This document shows positions 43,345-55,330 of a stretch of 64,000 nucleotides of DNA, piece after piece (position 1 is the first letter of the stretch; each line of letters begins with the position of its first letter). Location: assembly GCF_949987535.1 (NCBI RefSeq), contig NC_080081.1:68035603-68099602 (forward strand), in the 5' to 3' direction. Made by a program: the position numbers and the translations under genes. Source of the stretch: Balaenoptera acutorostrata (taxonomy: Eukaryota; Chordata; Mammalia; Artiodactyla; Balaenopteridae). The notes beneath the pieces are model-generated. The model had not been told where the DNA came from, searched no databases, and saw nothing but the letters and a program-made list of their open reading frames with translations.

Positions 43345-45060
43345 ATAACTGGACATGACAATACACTTTAGTGACTCTGAAGATCTCCTGAGTTTCAGGT
43401 ATATTCCTAGTAGCCCTCATGAAGAAGGCATTCCTAAATCACCTTGATAATCAGGGCCAATCACTACAGCCAACATTCTAATACTCTTTTTACCTCTTCA
43501 TCCATGTCACAAGCATCAGAATCATTAGAGCTTTGTTTCTCAGAAACAACCTCCAGAATCACATCACAAAATTGGTCTGCTAAGAGAGCTGCTGTTACTT
43601 CTGTGGAAATAGTAAATCCATTCAAAAAAAAAAAACTTTACTGGCTTTTCCCTTTCAAATTCTCTCAGATCTCTGAGTCACAGGCAACTATCTCCCGACA
43701 TTAATGAAACCTAAGAGAGCTTTATTTGAAATTCCAAACATTAGAGTGAAAAACTTTATCAAGAGAATAAACTGTGAAAATAAGTAAATCACTCAATAAA
43801 GAGAAAAAGTACATCTGGTTTTTAAGGACCAATAGCTACCAGCTAGGGCATTTACTGAATATTCAAATATTCTACATAGAAAACAGGCAAATAAGTAATT
43901 GCAATCTGAGTAATTTCACTAAAGAATCTATTCTATACTCACATGTATGTTAAGTCAAATGTCTTACTGATTAACACACTATATAAATTTGGCAAATCTG
44001 TGTTGTCTACTCAGTTCACATCAGGAGATTACAAATTTTATTAAAAATGTATTTAGCAAGCCACTTCAGGACTTAATGAGATAAGGTGGATAATACTTAA
44101 GAAAAGTTGATACAACAAGCAATGCATTCCTATATTTTTATATGTCTGGAAACTTTTAATCATATACACAGAAAAATGGTTTTTAAAAATCATATTTAAG
44201 TTTATGAATCACATGAACTAACAGTTATTATAATTGAAATGGTATTTAGAAATGTGAGTTCTTGCAATAACCCTAATGGATCAAAAATATATTCTTTCTT
44301 TCTCTACTAAATAAGGAATAACCCCCCCCCAAAAAAAACCCTACTAATCAGCCCAAGAAGCATTAATTTTTCTTAAGTTAACAGAGTCTTAGGGAAATTC
44401 AAGACTTTTTCTTACTTTTTTCCCTACTCATATTCTCCCCCTAAAATGAAAATCTATTGTAGTAAGTGTTTAAAAACCCTGGAAAACAATCCTGACCATA
44501 GAATTTGATAGATTAAGTGTGAACTATTACTTAAGCTTCCAGTTGTAAAATTAAAATCCCTGCTACAAATTTATCTAGGCTTTTTTTATTACATGTTTCT
44601 CCCACTGCAGGCATAAATATCATTTGGGTCTTCCTGCGTGTGTGTCCTTCTTAGATAGATGGCTTAGTACCAGAACCCTTTTTATTCTTTCAGAGTAAGC
44701 ACAATTTCCAAATCCTATGTAGTCTGATAAATATGCTATGAAAGATCAGTCAGCACTGATGTAGACAGCCAAGTTCTCCAATGGCAAGAAAGAAAATAAG
44801 GTGCTGGAGAAAGCATGTGCCCTCTCTCTCTACCTGGAAACACTAGATATTGTAGATTCTAGGGGCCATGAGCAGCAACTTACAATTTGAAAATTACTTG
44901 CACCAAGAGAATATTGGTGATGCAGAAAACACATTTCCTTTGGCTCAGGATTCATTTTTTACTACTGTCCATTTCCTGATTCCTGTAGAGGAGTGGGAGC
45001 AGTATATGAATATATGTAAATATATGAATCTGAGCCCTACCCCATTCAATTATACTTTAG
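43345..45060. other. Unassigned sequence
   Basis: No gene or named repeat. Includes short homopolymer junctions (A(11) at about 43625; C(9)A(8) near 44325). ORFs at 43444-43704 and 44868-45092 have no features of interest. Confidence 0.4.
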
Positions 45061-45073
45061 CAGTGAGTGGTTG

Positions 45074-45265
45074 TCAGCTTGGTGCTTTGTGACCACCTAA
45101 AGGGGTGGGATAGGGAGGGTGGGAGGGAGACCCAAGAGGAAGGAGATATGGGGATATATGTATATGTATAGCTGATTCACTTTGTTATAAAGCAGAAACT
45201 AACACACCATTGTAAAGCAAGTATACTCCAATAAAGATGTTTAAAAACAAAACAAAACAAAAAAA
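45074..45265 (+). mobile_element. 5'-truncated LINE-1 with 13-bp duplication
   Basis: LINE-1 3' UTR end on the plus strand: 'gggatatatgtatatgtatagctgattcactttgttataaagcag', 'aacacaccattgtaaagcaagtatactccaataaagatg' and an A-rich tail with C interruptions. Perfect 13-bp duplication CAGTGAGTGGTTG at 45061-45073 and 45266-45278. Same lineage as 12763-12982 and 37293-37412. Confidence 0.95.
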
Positions 45266-45278
45266 CAGTGAGTGGTTG

Positions 45279-46129
45279 GTTTCCATATGCAATGAATAAA
45301 GAGTAGATTAGTGATTCTCATCAATACAATTCATCTCCTCCATTTATATAAATTCAACCCTCTAGGTGGAGTCCTGAAGCACCACCAGGACCCTCTATTC
45401 ATTCAAAGGTAAGGTTGTGAGTACCTGATAAATTTCACCCTTAAAAATCTTTACAAATGCTTTTTGCTCAGCCTTCCTCTCTGCACTCGGTATTCTCTCA
45501 CCCCAGTCTGATTCTTCTGTTTCCTTCCCATTCCCTCTTACTTAGACTCTCCACTTGGAGTGATGACCTAGTTGTTTATCTTACCTGGACTGGATTTCAC
45601 TCCCGCCTCCTAGATGCAGCTTTTTTAACCACTGACCTTGATTTCCAGAGCCCCTGTTGCCACACTAAATCCAGCTCCTATAACTCTGACCCCCAACACA
45701 AACCTCATGAAGAGTTGCTATATTTCTTGGAAGAAAGTGCAGGGTACAAGGAGATAGAAGCAGTCTGTTTCCCTAGGTCAAAAGCACCACTGATTTAATA
45801 ATAAAGAAAAGTGGAGGGAGATGCTTTACACATAACCTTCAACTGTAATACGTACGTAGTCTCAGAAATATAAGACAGCAAAGAAAACAAAGACACATTT
45901 GAATGAAGGGAAAGTAATACGAAGTACACTTCCAGTTAACCATTGCTCTCACCAGAGCAACCCTACATTGGTCCCTTCAGAGAAAATGCTCAAAAATTAA
46001 CCTCTTTAATTAAACTTTTAAAATAAATCTATTTAAAGAGATGAGTTAAAATTTTAAATGTCAGATTACAGTTTAAGTAATGTAGTAGAGTTCAGTGAAC
46101 TAAAACAACAACCATGTAACAGCTTCAAA
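45279..46129. other. Unassigned sequence
   Basis: The longest ORF here (45457-45798, 113 codons, plus) starts in a pyrimidine-rich stretch and encodes a Ser/Leu/Pro-rich peptide without recognisable domains. No splice or promoter context supports a gene. Confidence 0.35.
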
Positions 46130-46325
46130 GGGTTGAACTGGAATTCTACTATCTACATCACACCCGAACCTACAGGGGAGATTTAAAATATAGATTCCTA
46201 AGTTGCATTCCAACCTGCCAAATCAGAATCTCCATGGGTCAGGATAAAAAGTATTTTTAATAAGTGGTACTAGTAGTCTCTGAAGGAATCTTTGTCAATC
46301 CCTGCTCTAAGAGTGGTGCTTTAGT
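46130..46325 (+). mobile_element. MER20-like hAT-Charlie relic
   Basis: 'ggggagatttaaaatatagattcctaagttgcattccaacctgcc', 'aatcagaatctccatgggtcaggat' and 'agtatttttaataagtgg' follow the MER20-type consensus in order. The terminal inverted repeats are lost. Confidence 0.55.
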
Positions 46326-46504
46326 TCTCCATTTTATCTTGTGTGCCTTTCCTCAAAATTGCCATGAAAACAGGTAATCGAAATGCCAACTTTAAGGCAA
46401 ATAAGAAGTGGAAATCAAAACAAAAGACTTAATATAAATCTACTGATTGTTACTGACTCTGATCGATCAAAATGTTTTTGATATCTACTTCCCATCTTAC
46501 AACC

Positions 46505-46770
46505 TCAGTGTAGTGTGGTACTTAAGAACATAAAATTGGGAGACAGGTGCCCTGGTTCCAATCCAAGCTCAGTCACACACTAGCTCTATGACACCGAGAA
46601 ATTTCCTCCGTTCTTCATTTTCCTCAGCTGAAAAATCCAGAAATAATATTAGTATCAACTTCACAGAGTCATTGTCAAGATTAAGTTACTAAATACATGC
46701 AAATTGCTATGAACAACTCCTAACATACAGAAAGCACTCAAGAATCTGAGTTATAATTAATATTATTTTC
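46505..46770 (+). mobile_element. MIR SINE
   Basis: Forward MIR: 'agtgtagtgtggtacttaagaacataaaattgggagac', 'cctggttccaatccaagctcagtcacacactagctctatgac', 'caacttcacagagtcattgtcaagattaag' and 'agaaagcactcaagaatctgagtt'. Full length or nearly so. Confidence 0.85.
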
Positions 46771-48376
46771 ATTATAGCATTGGAGTGGGTGTTAAAGAGT
46801 TGGAAAGCTATTTGGTTCAACTTATATAAATCAGGCTATAAAATATTGCAAATTACTATTTCTTTTCATAGATATTAAAATGTCCTTCTAGTTTATTAGA
46901 AACAAAATGTTCACATGCAAAAGAACTGAGTAATAATAATAATAAAGTATAGCATATACGTGTATACACGTCCTATATACACGAATACTTCCAAGACTAG
47001 TAAAACTGAGCACATAATTTTTAAAAAGTAAAGCAAGCCTTTGGTGGATTTATTCTCAAGTTGTTTGGGTCTAGAGCGTCTTAATTTCTCAAAAGAATCC
47101 TTGCCCAAGTAAATATGTCCCATGACACATGAATGATAAGTGCATTGCATACTGTGGAAGGTTTTCTTTCCAGAAAACAGTTATCAACTGCTTAAATAAA
47201 TTCCCAAAAAGCAGAAGAACACCATACATGTGGTCAAGTCCTGAGTTTCTTGTTTCTGTCATTTAATTGCTCTGTATTTGTATCTGGCTTTACCACAGGA
47301 AAGTTTGATGCATGGAATTTGCCTCAAAGCTGAGAATAATAGACTCTCTTCTTTAAGATTTATTCTATACAGCATAATTTTCTGGGGGGAAAAAAGTGTG
47401 TAGAAGTGCTCTGTGGCAACATATGTGGAATCGCGGGTAAAATGGCAAAAAGAAAACATTGTCCAAAGGAAACTTCAGTGACTGGGGTGAAACCCTCTGT
47501 CAGATAAATTTAACTTTATTTAAACCCACATGTCAATTATTATTTATAATTTTTCAGGGTCTAAAGGTGAGTAGGAAACAAAAAGTCAATTCATTAAGTA
47601 GGAATATTTTAAATTCATGTACACATGTCAAAAATTTATTGTGTTAAGAATTGAGGAAACATACTCCCTCTCACCCCTCCAAAAAATGCAGGCTACCTGC
47701 TATTCTTTTAAATTTTAGACCAATTTTGTGTTTGTCTCCTCTGCCCCTTTAACCACGTATAAGTTTTAAAACTAAAGATATAGCATTACAGAAATCTTTC
47801 AATCTTAGAATGGAAAAATAAGTAGGAGGACTAAAATGGGCTTGTTTCTCAATCCCCAAAGAATTAACATGGAATACTGATTGCTGCTAATTTAAATCTA
47901 CTTTAAGAGTTCCTATCATGCCAAAGTACCTCCCTAAGTTTTCTAAATAACTCTCTCTTTCTCAAAGCTAAAGGACAGGTCAGCACTTGCAAAGGTGTCT
48001 TGAAGGACCTCATCCAAGAAAGGTGATGCCAAACAGGGAATTCCACCGTAAAATAGGGCTCAGTGCAAAAAGGCATTACAATAAATTCGCTATAAACTAC
48101 ACTGCCTGCATTAGGGACTGGGAGAGTGTGGAGGTTGGGGGTCAAAATGAGAGCGTCTAAGAAGAACCTTCTAATATATCACACTGAGGAGACAGCATCT
48201 GGACTCCTGCAATTAAGGAAGGCTGGATGTTCAGCCAGTGTGAGCCAAAGGAGAAAACGCCCCGGCTAAGTAAAAGGTGTTATCCTTTTTCCTCTAACCC
48301 CCATTCTCTTTGCTTAGACCCTCAACCAACCAAAAGGGGCAGTGGTAGGATGAGGCACATGAAGGAAAAATTACTA
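46771..48376. other. Unassigned sequence
   Basis: No gene or named repeat in about 1.6 kb. A 12-bp palindrome, CGTGTATACACG, lies at 46959-46970 followed by a partial repeat of itself. ORFs at 46911-47150, 47259-47459, 47459-47647 and 47903-48145 lack domain features. Confidence 0.4.
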
Positions 48377-48380
48377 CTAG

Positions 48381-48954
48381 TGAAATCGTGCAACTCAGAT
48401 TGGGACTTCAACCCAGCCAAAACCCAGATTGGGACTCGAACCCACAGTCTTTTAACTGAGATCACACACCCGGTCTCGGGCCTTAATGAAGCTCAGGTTC
48501 TTGATGTCTCCTCGCAGAAAGAATTCAGTGAGAGACAAAGTGATAGGTAAGAAGTAGATTTGTTTAGAGAGAAACACACTCCACAGACAGAGTGTGGGCC
48601 GTCTCAGAAGGTGAGCGTGGCCCCAGGGTATGGGGTTGTCAATTTTTATAGGGGTGGGTAATTTCATAGGCTAATGAGTGGGAGGAGTATTCCAGCTATT
48701 TTGGGGAAGGGGTGGGGATTTCCAGAAATTAGGCCACTGCCTACTTTTTGACCTTTATGGTCAGACTTGGAACTCTCATGGCACCTGTGGGTGTGTCATT
48801 TAGCTTGCTGGTGTGTTACAATGAGCATATCCTTAAGGTCTAGTGGAAGTCGACTGGTCCGCCATCTTGGACCTATTTGGTTCTAATCAGTTAATAGTTC
48901 TCGGGCTATATCATTCTTTTAAAGGTTGTGCCCTGCCCCTTACCTCCTGTTTCA
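48381..48954 (-). mobile_element. Solo LTR, ERV1-like, minus strand
   Basis: 574 bp whose outer ends are TGAAA (48381) and TTTCA (48954), a 5-bp terminal inverted repeat. Flanking 4-mers are CTAG (48377-48380) and CTAA (48955-48958), a duplication with one change. On the minus strand it opens TGAAACAGGAGG, has a TATA-like TATAAAAATT at about 48650-48641, and a U5-like end rich in 'gtgggttcgagtcccaatctggg'. There is no internal retroviral sequence on either side, so this is a solo LTR. The ORFs at 48227-48550 and 48452-48667 read partly through it and are not genes. Confidence 0.75.
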
Positions 48955-48958
48955 CTAA

Positions 48959-50649
48959 TCCTTGAGCCCCAGATCTAGCTGGGCAAGAGTGGGAGTAGAG
49001 GCTGTGTGAGGAGAGGGAGAAACTTTAAATTGGGTATGAGATTAAAACTTCAATGGTGTCTGGGCCGGATATATTTTTAGTATATTACTTAGTATATATA
49101 TTCTTAGTATATTACTTGAAAATAAGGAAATCATCAAAGCTGCAATTTACTAAAGGTTATAGGATCTTGCAGCGCTGTCCTCCAGGGGCAGGGAGACGTG
49201 GTAGAGCATTTTTGAAGCTGGGGGGAGGGGGGAGGAGTTTGGGGGATAGTCATTTCCTACTTGTACACCTCTAAGTCCAGGTCATTTAGTAAACAGGTTA
49301 CATTTAGAATAAACCTCCATTCACTAGTGTAAACTGTTTCTCTGTTCTCTGAAAGAGCCCAAACAAAAGAGCTTTGGTATTTTCATTTAGTCTGTCTATT
49401 GTGTAGATAACTTCTTAGATAAATGAGGAGGTATATCGTGTTATAGTTTTATCTTCCTTTTTTATAATTCAAACTCTAATCTAAATCAATGAAAGATTAT
49501 CTACTATTATTTTCACCAGCTTTTTTGGAGGTGGGGCAGACAAAAAAAATTCCAAGTTTAATTTTTAAATGACAGAAAGCAGTAAGTATAAAAACTACAG
49601 GTATGCTTAGAGTGCATACATTACTTATATAGAAGCTTGTCAGAGGATAGGCTTTACAGTGTTTTCTGTAAGCATTTACTTCACAGTAAGCAAATGCTTT
49701 TGCGTTCACTTATCCAGATGAAAATGTGACTAGGCAAAAAAATAATAATAATAAAGTTTTTGCTAGTAAAATTCATGTTTAATAAAATCACACATATTTT
49801 CAGTAACTTGAACTGAATTTTTAGTTCTTGTCTACCACAGCCAAAGGAAAAAATTATTTCCTGCACCAGCATTAGACTATGTCTCACCATGTATTATCAA
49901 AGGGGTGAAATCTACAGTCTCTATATATACTCAGATACGCAAAAATATGATTTTCTGTATTTTAAATTACTTAACTCATCTTGGTTCTCAAGCTGCCTTT
50001 CCAACTTTGCCAACTAAATGTATCCTGGTGGTTTTATTGGAAAATAGTCTATTTAGAGTAATTACTTATTTCCAGATCTGTGCTTTCCCTGGAAGAAATT
50101 TCTAGATTTCTTCCCAACATGGCCCCTAGGTATGAGATAAACTTTCCAATCAGCAAAGGGTAGGAAGTGTCTGGTCCTTATGATTTTCTCTGATTGCCCA
50201 ACTCATCCTATTTATTCAGAGCATTGACCTCTGTTCTCACTGTGCCTGTTAAGATGTACCCTGGCGTGTCTGGTCACTGCATACCCTAACGTAGCTTCCA
50301 CAGAGATGTGGTTGCTCCTACTTGGTCTATTTAGAATTAGGCTCATATGTGCTGCTGAAAATCATGGAACTTTGCTTTGCCTCCAGTCCTGAAATGCTCA
50401 CACACTGTGTGGCCTCATTATCCCAACCTCAGTCTTCTTATGAGTGAGTCTCTCAACACTTCCTTTTCCCATCCCTGACCTCTATTACAATAGTCAAGGT
50501 TCTTTGTTGTAAGCAACAGAAGTAGACTCTTCGAGAAGTGGGCGGTAGGGGTGGGGAAGAAGAACTGTAAGAAAATTTTGCATGTCTTGAAGAAACACTG
50601 TGATGGTTATAAACCAGAATTGAATCTGGGCTTCTAGAAATATAATCCA
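48959..50649. other. Unassigned sequence with a G-rich patch
   Basis: No gene or named repeat. At 49220-49245 there is a G-rich run (G6-A-G6-AGGAGTTT-G5) that might form a G-quadruplex. ORFs at 49053-49274, 49497-49709, 49681-49890, 49905-50105 and 50453-50650 are unsupported. Confidence 0.4.
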
Positions 50650-52185
50650 AAGCTATGCAATAGGACTTCTACTTCTGAGTAGAATATAGTAGGTGGCAGC
50701 AGGTCAACATTTCTGCTGCAGCAGCTAGAAAAAAAATAGATGAATTACAAGAATTACATTCTTAAAATCATTACTGAGCTATGAAAACAAAGAAGACTAG
50801 AAGGACTAAAATTCTAGTCTTCCCAAGTGAGCTGATAATCTTTTTGTCTCTGGAGGGGAATATGCTGATTTTTAAGAGCAGTCCTGAGGATCCAGGTTGG
50901 ATTAGGTAGAGGTATTTTACTGAGGAAAAGGAATAAGTGAAGCCTTTGGAGTTCACATGGACTAGAATGATATATTAGAAACTAGAGTAACTCTGAAATC
51001 ATGATCTGTTTTCTCTCAAAGGATATTTCTTGAGTTCTGAAGTAGCACAAGAACCTGATGTTCTAAGCTGGAAATAAAGTAAAATTCAAGTTCACTACAG
51101 TGAGAAAGGCTGCCTCAAACACTCTGATGGTCTCTCCCTCAAGATCTTTGCCTTATTTTGGAACTACTTGTGATAGGAAACCAATGAATTACGCTCAAGA
51201 AATCTGAAAGGCACAACTGAATCTCCCAGTTTCTCAGGGCTGAAAATATGGTGATTTTTCAGATTCTCAGTCACAAAACTGGGAGAGCAATGCCCAAGGA
51301 ATACGGTCAAAACACTAATTCCTAGGTCTTCCAAAAATCACAACCCCAAACCAAGCCAGGTCAATCCTGGGTTGGATTGAGGTGATAGTTCCTCCTATTA
51401 TCTGTCTAACAGAGTAAAGGAGATACCATCTCTGGCAGAAATAACATCATCAAATGCACATTCTGGATCTGAAAAATATAATATCTGAAATTAAGATCTA
51501 GTGAGAGATGCTTAACAGCAAAGTGGACACAGAAAAAGGCAAGATTGCTGAACTCTAAGATAGGCCAATAGAAAATATGCAATTTGAGGCACAGAGTGAG
51601 AGAGAGAGACCAAAAAACAAAACAAACAAACCAACCTACAGGGCATAAGAAACATCTAAGACACAGTCAAAAGCTCTAATGTACATGTAAAATGAAGTCC
51701 AAAAGTAGAGGAATGGAAGAAATTGAGGCAGAAGTAATATTTACAGAGATAATAGCCAAGACTTTTCCAAAACTAATAAAAGATAGCCACACAAAGATTC
51801 AAGAAACCCAGCAAGCCTATAGCAAAATAAACACAAACACATCATGGCTCATAACAAACTGCTGAAATTCCAAGACAGAAAAACAGCGTGCGTAAAAGCA
51901 ATCAGAGAAAAGAAAGACACTGTTTCCAGGAGAGCAACAGGAAGACTAGCAGCTAACTATCTAATGACTCTATGGAATCTAGAAGATAATGAAATGGCAT
52001 TTTTTAAATGCTGAAACAAACAACAAAAAAACGCTGCTAATCTAGAATTCACTATCCAGCAGAAATAGCTGCCAAAAATGAAAGCCAAAATACAGATTTT
52101 TTTTTCTATTAAAAAAATAAGCTAAGAGGATTTGTCACCAAAAGACCCACACTAAAAAACATACTATTATTCAAAGAACTTTTTT
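50650..52185 (+). mobile_element. Old LINE-1 5' UTR and ORF1 relic
   Basis: The second half (about 51440-52185) matches old L1M ORF1 and its downstream region: 'aatatttacagagataatagccaagacttttccaaaactaataaaagatagccacac', 'aactgctgaaattccaagacagaaaaac', 'ctaatctagaattcactatccagcagaaatagctgcc' and 'gctaagaggatttgtcaccaaaagaccc'. The upstream half has the look of an L1M 5' UTR, with less certainty. No intact frame. Confidence 0.65.
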
Positions 52186-53039
52186 TTTTTTCATTTTGCA
52201 GTTTGCTAGGAAATCATTACATTTTTGAAATTTATGTTACAAAAGCAGGATCTGAGTTTTATGTTGCCATCAAATAGTCTATAGTTTCTTTCTAGCGGGA
52301 AAAAAGAAAAAAAGAATCACACAAGCTAATTCCCCTTCTTGGGTCACTATCATGGCTTTCTACAGACAAAAGTATTGAGTAATTGCTACTTTTTTAAAAT
52401 TTTGATATAATGACAGCAATTAATTTTGTACTTTGTGCACTAGACGTGCAATAAATAAATACAGAAACGTATATGAATTTTTTGGTTTTCAGTCCAGAGG
52501 CATTGAAACAGAAATTAAAGAAAATGCTAACATCTATCTTTAATAGCTTTTTAGAGTTTAAAAAGAATTTTTGCATACATGATGTTATTTAATGCTTACA
52601 AACTTCTAGATAAATTAATGGTATTCAAATTTTATATATAAGAAATGCATCTCCAATGAGTTAAGCAACATAGTGTATCTTTTCTCAAGTTAGGTGGCAG
52701 AAAAGTTTGGGAAGAACAAAATAAAGCTAAGCCTCAAAGAGATTAAGTACCCAGCTTTCTTTACGCAAAATGATCAGTTCTGTCTACTATCTAAAGCAAA
52801 CAAACAACATATGTATGTATGTGTGGTATGTATATCTGTATATTTATTTTTATACATAAAAAATGTAAATATTTATATTCTAAAATCACCATATATTTAA
52901 TAAATGTGATCTTTCAAGCAGAGAACAGATGAAAGCAAAACCATCAGAATAAGTTTTTAACTGTCTAGCAATAGATGGCCTTTAGTGTTATTTTAATAAT
53001 GAGGTTAACACCTCTCCATCATTTTAAAGTACCTGAAGC
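52186..53039. other. Unassigned AT-rich sequence
   Basis: Nothing recognised. ORFs at 52394-52576 and 52694-52900 are short and unsupported. Confidence 0.4.
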
Positions 53040-53985
53040 AGATTTTTCTTTAATTTCGAATTTGAGATATTTTAAATAGAAGAGTAATATAACAGACATC
53101 TGTGTACCCACAATCAAGCGTAAGCAGATGTTCATACTTTATCACTTTTCTTGTTTTTTTTATTTTTAAAGAAAAAAATAATTCCCCCCATGAGTCCCCT
53201 CATTTCCTCCCCCAAATTAGCCAATATTCTGAAGTTGGTATGTTTTATGCATGGACTGTATATACATGTACCTATGAACAACTAATCCTAGTGTTTTTAA
53301 ACTTTATATAAAAAATATGTTTTGTGACATACTTAAAAAACAATATGTTGGGTACTCATCCATGTTGAGGACATGTAGACCTTGTTCATTCATTTCATTT
53401 TTTTGTGTATGGTTCCACCATAATGATAAACCAGAGTTTACTTATTAGTTCTTAGACTGATGGACAATTAGATTATTTCCCATTTTTTGCTATTGCAAAA
53501 GCCTGTAATGAATATTTTGGCATGTCTCTTTCTGCCACATTGGAGAGCTCTCTAGCGTAGATAACCTGGGACAGTTGCTCTTGCTGAATGGAAGGTGTGT
53601 TCATCTTCAACTTATTAGATATTGGTTAACGGCACTCCAATTGTGCTATACCAATTCATACTCTCAGTTGTAATTTTTAACTGAGCCCCTTTCCTACATC
53701 CTCACCAACTCCTAGGGTTACCTGACATTATATAATATTTACCATTCTAGAGGATGTGAAAGATAATCTCATTATTCTTACAATTTTAATAGGCTTATTT
53801 GCCATTTGGGTCTCCTCATCTGTAAATTGTCTATATATACTCTTTGACCGTTTTTCTTCTAGGTTGTTGGTCTTTTCCTTTTTGATATGTAGAAGTTCTT
53901 CTACAGAATTAGTCCAAAATTAATCTAGAGAATAATCCTTTGTTATGTGTATTACAAATATTTTCTCCCAATCAAAATAAATAAA
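53040..53985 (-). mobile_element. Decayed LINE-1 / HAL1-like relic
   Basis: Plus-strand phrases of a minus-strand old LINE: 'gtgtacccacaatcaagcgtaagcag', 'tactcatccatgttgaggacatgtag', 'gactgatggacaattagattatttcccattttttgctattgc', 'cctttcctacatcctcaccaactcc' and 'tttgttatgtgtattacaaatattttctccc'. Heavily mutated. Confidence 0.65.
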
Positions 53986-54734
53986 TATGCCACAGCACTG
54001 GACTGATGAGAAAAACTTTACCTTCCAGTAAGCACTAGATGTTACAATTTTCACTGCTCTAACTTCTCTGCCAGGAGCACGAGTTGTTAATACCACCAGC
54101 ATTGATGCTCATCCTACATTAGAAATTTGACCTTATAACCATTCCTAATGTCACTTCCAAGAGTAAGAGTTCCCTATCACTTCTCTCTTTGCCCTCTATG
54201 TCCTCAAAGTCTTTCACGGCTGTGTGTGATGATGGAGGTACAAGAGAGAGTGAATATCTAGCATTTTCAGGTTTTGTAAGAGAGATCATCTCTATCCCAC
54301 TCAAGAAGAGGAGGCTCTCCCAAGTAGAAAATAGTTTAGATGTTGTGTGGACTAAACAAGTAACAAATGTCCACTTCATTGCCCTTTATTAGCATTAATA
54401 TTTAAAAGCATCTACAAGCAAGTGAAACTGATTCTCACCCTGCTTTCTTGGAGCTTTTGATCTAGAATCATTTTTCTTTTAATTGCAGCAAATGAGATAA
54501 TTTTTCTATGGTTACAATGATTCTTCCAAAGAGAAGAAGAGATAAGGTCCTCATATTCCATCAAGATGAACTACAGATCATCCGTAAACTTATAACTAAA
54601 CTAAATTTCTCAAAGTACACTGAGAACCAAACACAGCATAGAGTTCACAAATTCTTTTCATAAATAAGACGCATTAACAGAGTCCTTCTTAGCATCGACC
54701 ATTTGCTAATCAGATCCTTGCCTTTCTGACTCAC
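53986..54734. other. Unassigned sequence
   Basis: Two opposing ORFs (54119-54379 minus, 54189-54392 plus) overlap; neither shows a domain. Nothing else recognised. Confidence 0.4.
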
Positions 54735-54749
54735 AAAGCCCAATAAAGA

Positions 54750-55123
54750 GGGCTTCCCTGGGGGCACAATGGTTGATAATCTGCCTGCCAGTGCAGGGGA
54801 CGCAGGTTCGAGTCCTGGTCTGTGAAGATCCCACATACTGCGAAGCAACTAAGACTGTGCACTACAACTACTGAGCCTGTGCTCTAGGGCCCATGAACCA
54901 CAACTACTGAGCCTGCAAGCCACAACTACTGAGCCCGCATGCCACAACTATTGAAGCCCATGCACCTGGAGCCCGTGCTCCACAACAAGACAAGCCACCG
55001 CAATGAGAAGCCCGTGCACCGCAGTGAAGTGTAGCCCCCACTCGCCACAACTAGAGATAGCCTGCGTGGAGCAATGATGACCTAATGCAGCCAAAAATAA
55101 ATAAATAAATAAATAAATTTTTA
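54750..55123 (+). mobile_element. CHR-type SINE with expanded internal repeats
   Basis: Starts 'gggcttccctgggggcacaatgg' and ends in (AAAT)n. It is flanked by a perfect 15-bp duplication AAAGCCCAATAAAGA at 54735-54749 and 55124-55138. At 374 bp it is about 40 bp longer than the other copies. The body contains four tandem variants of 'cacaactactgagcc' between about 54862 and 54955, one of them changed to 'cacaactattgaagcc'. Confidence 0.95.
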
Positions 55124-55164
55124 AAAGCCCAATAAAGAAGAAAATAGAACTTCTAAAAATAAAA

Positions 55165-55330
55165 GAGACTTTGGTTAAACACAAACCTGGGTTTAAATCT
55201 TACTTTAGTTTTTATTGGCTTTGACCTTGGGAAAAATCCTTTAATTGCTCCAATCTTTCATTTTTTACATTAAAATAAGACTGAATATTTACCTTGCAGT
55301 GTATTATAATGATTCAAGACTACATATACT
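55165..55330 (+). mobile_element. MIR SINE fragment
   Basis: 'acacaaacctgggtttaaatcttactttag', 'ggctttgaccttgggaaaaatcctttaattgctcc' and 'tttttacattaaaataagactgaatatttaccttgcag' follow the MIR order. Confidence 0.65.

Noticed and set aside
45360..45425. Possible exon end before a GTAAGG splice-donor-like site
   Set aside because: No upstream acceptor or open frame of coding character; such words are common by chance.
45457..45798. 113-codon ORF starting MLFAQPSSLHS
   Set aside because: Pyrimidine-rich composition explains the open frame. No domain, splice-site or promoter support.
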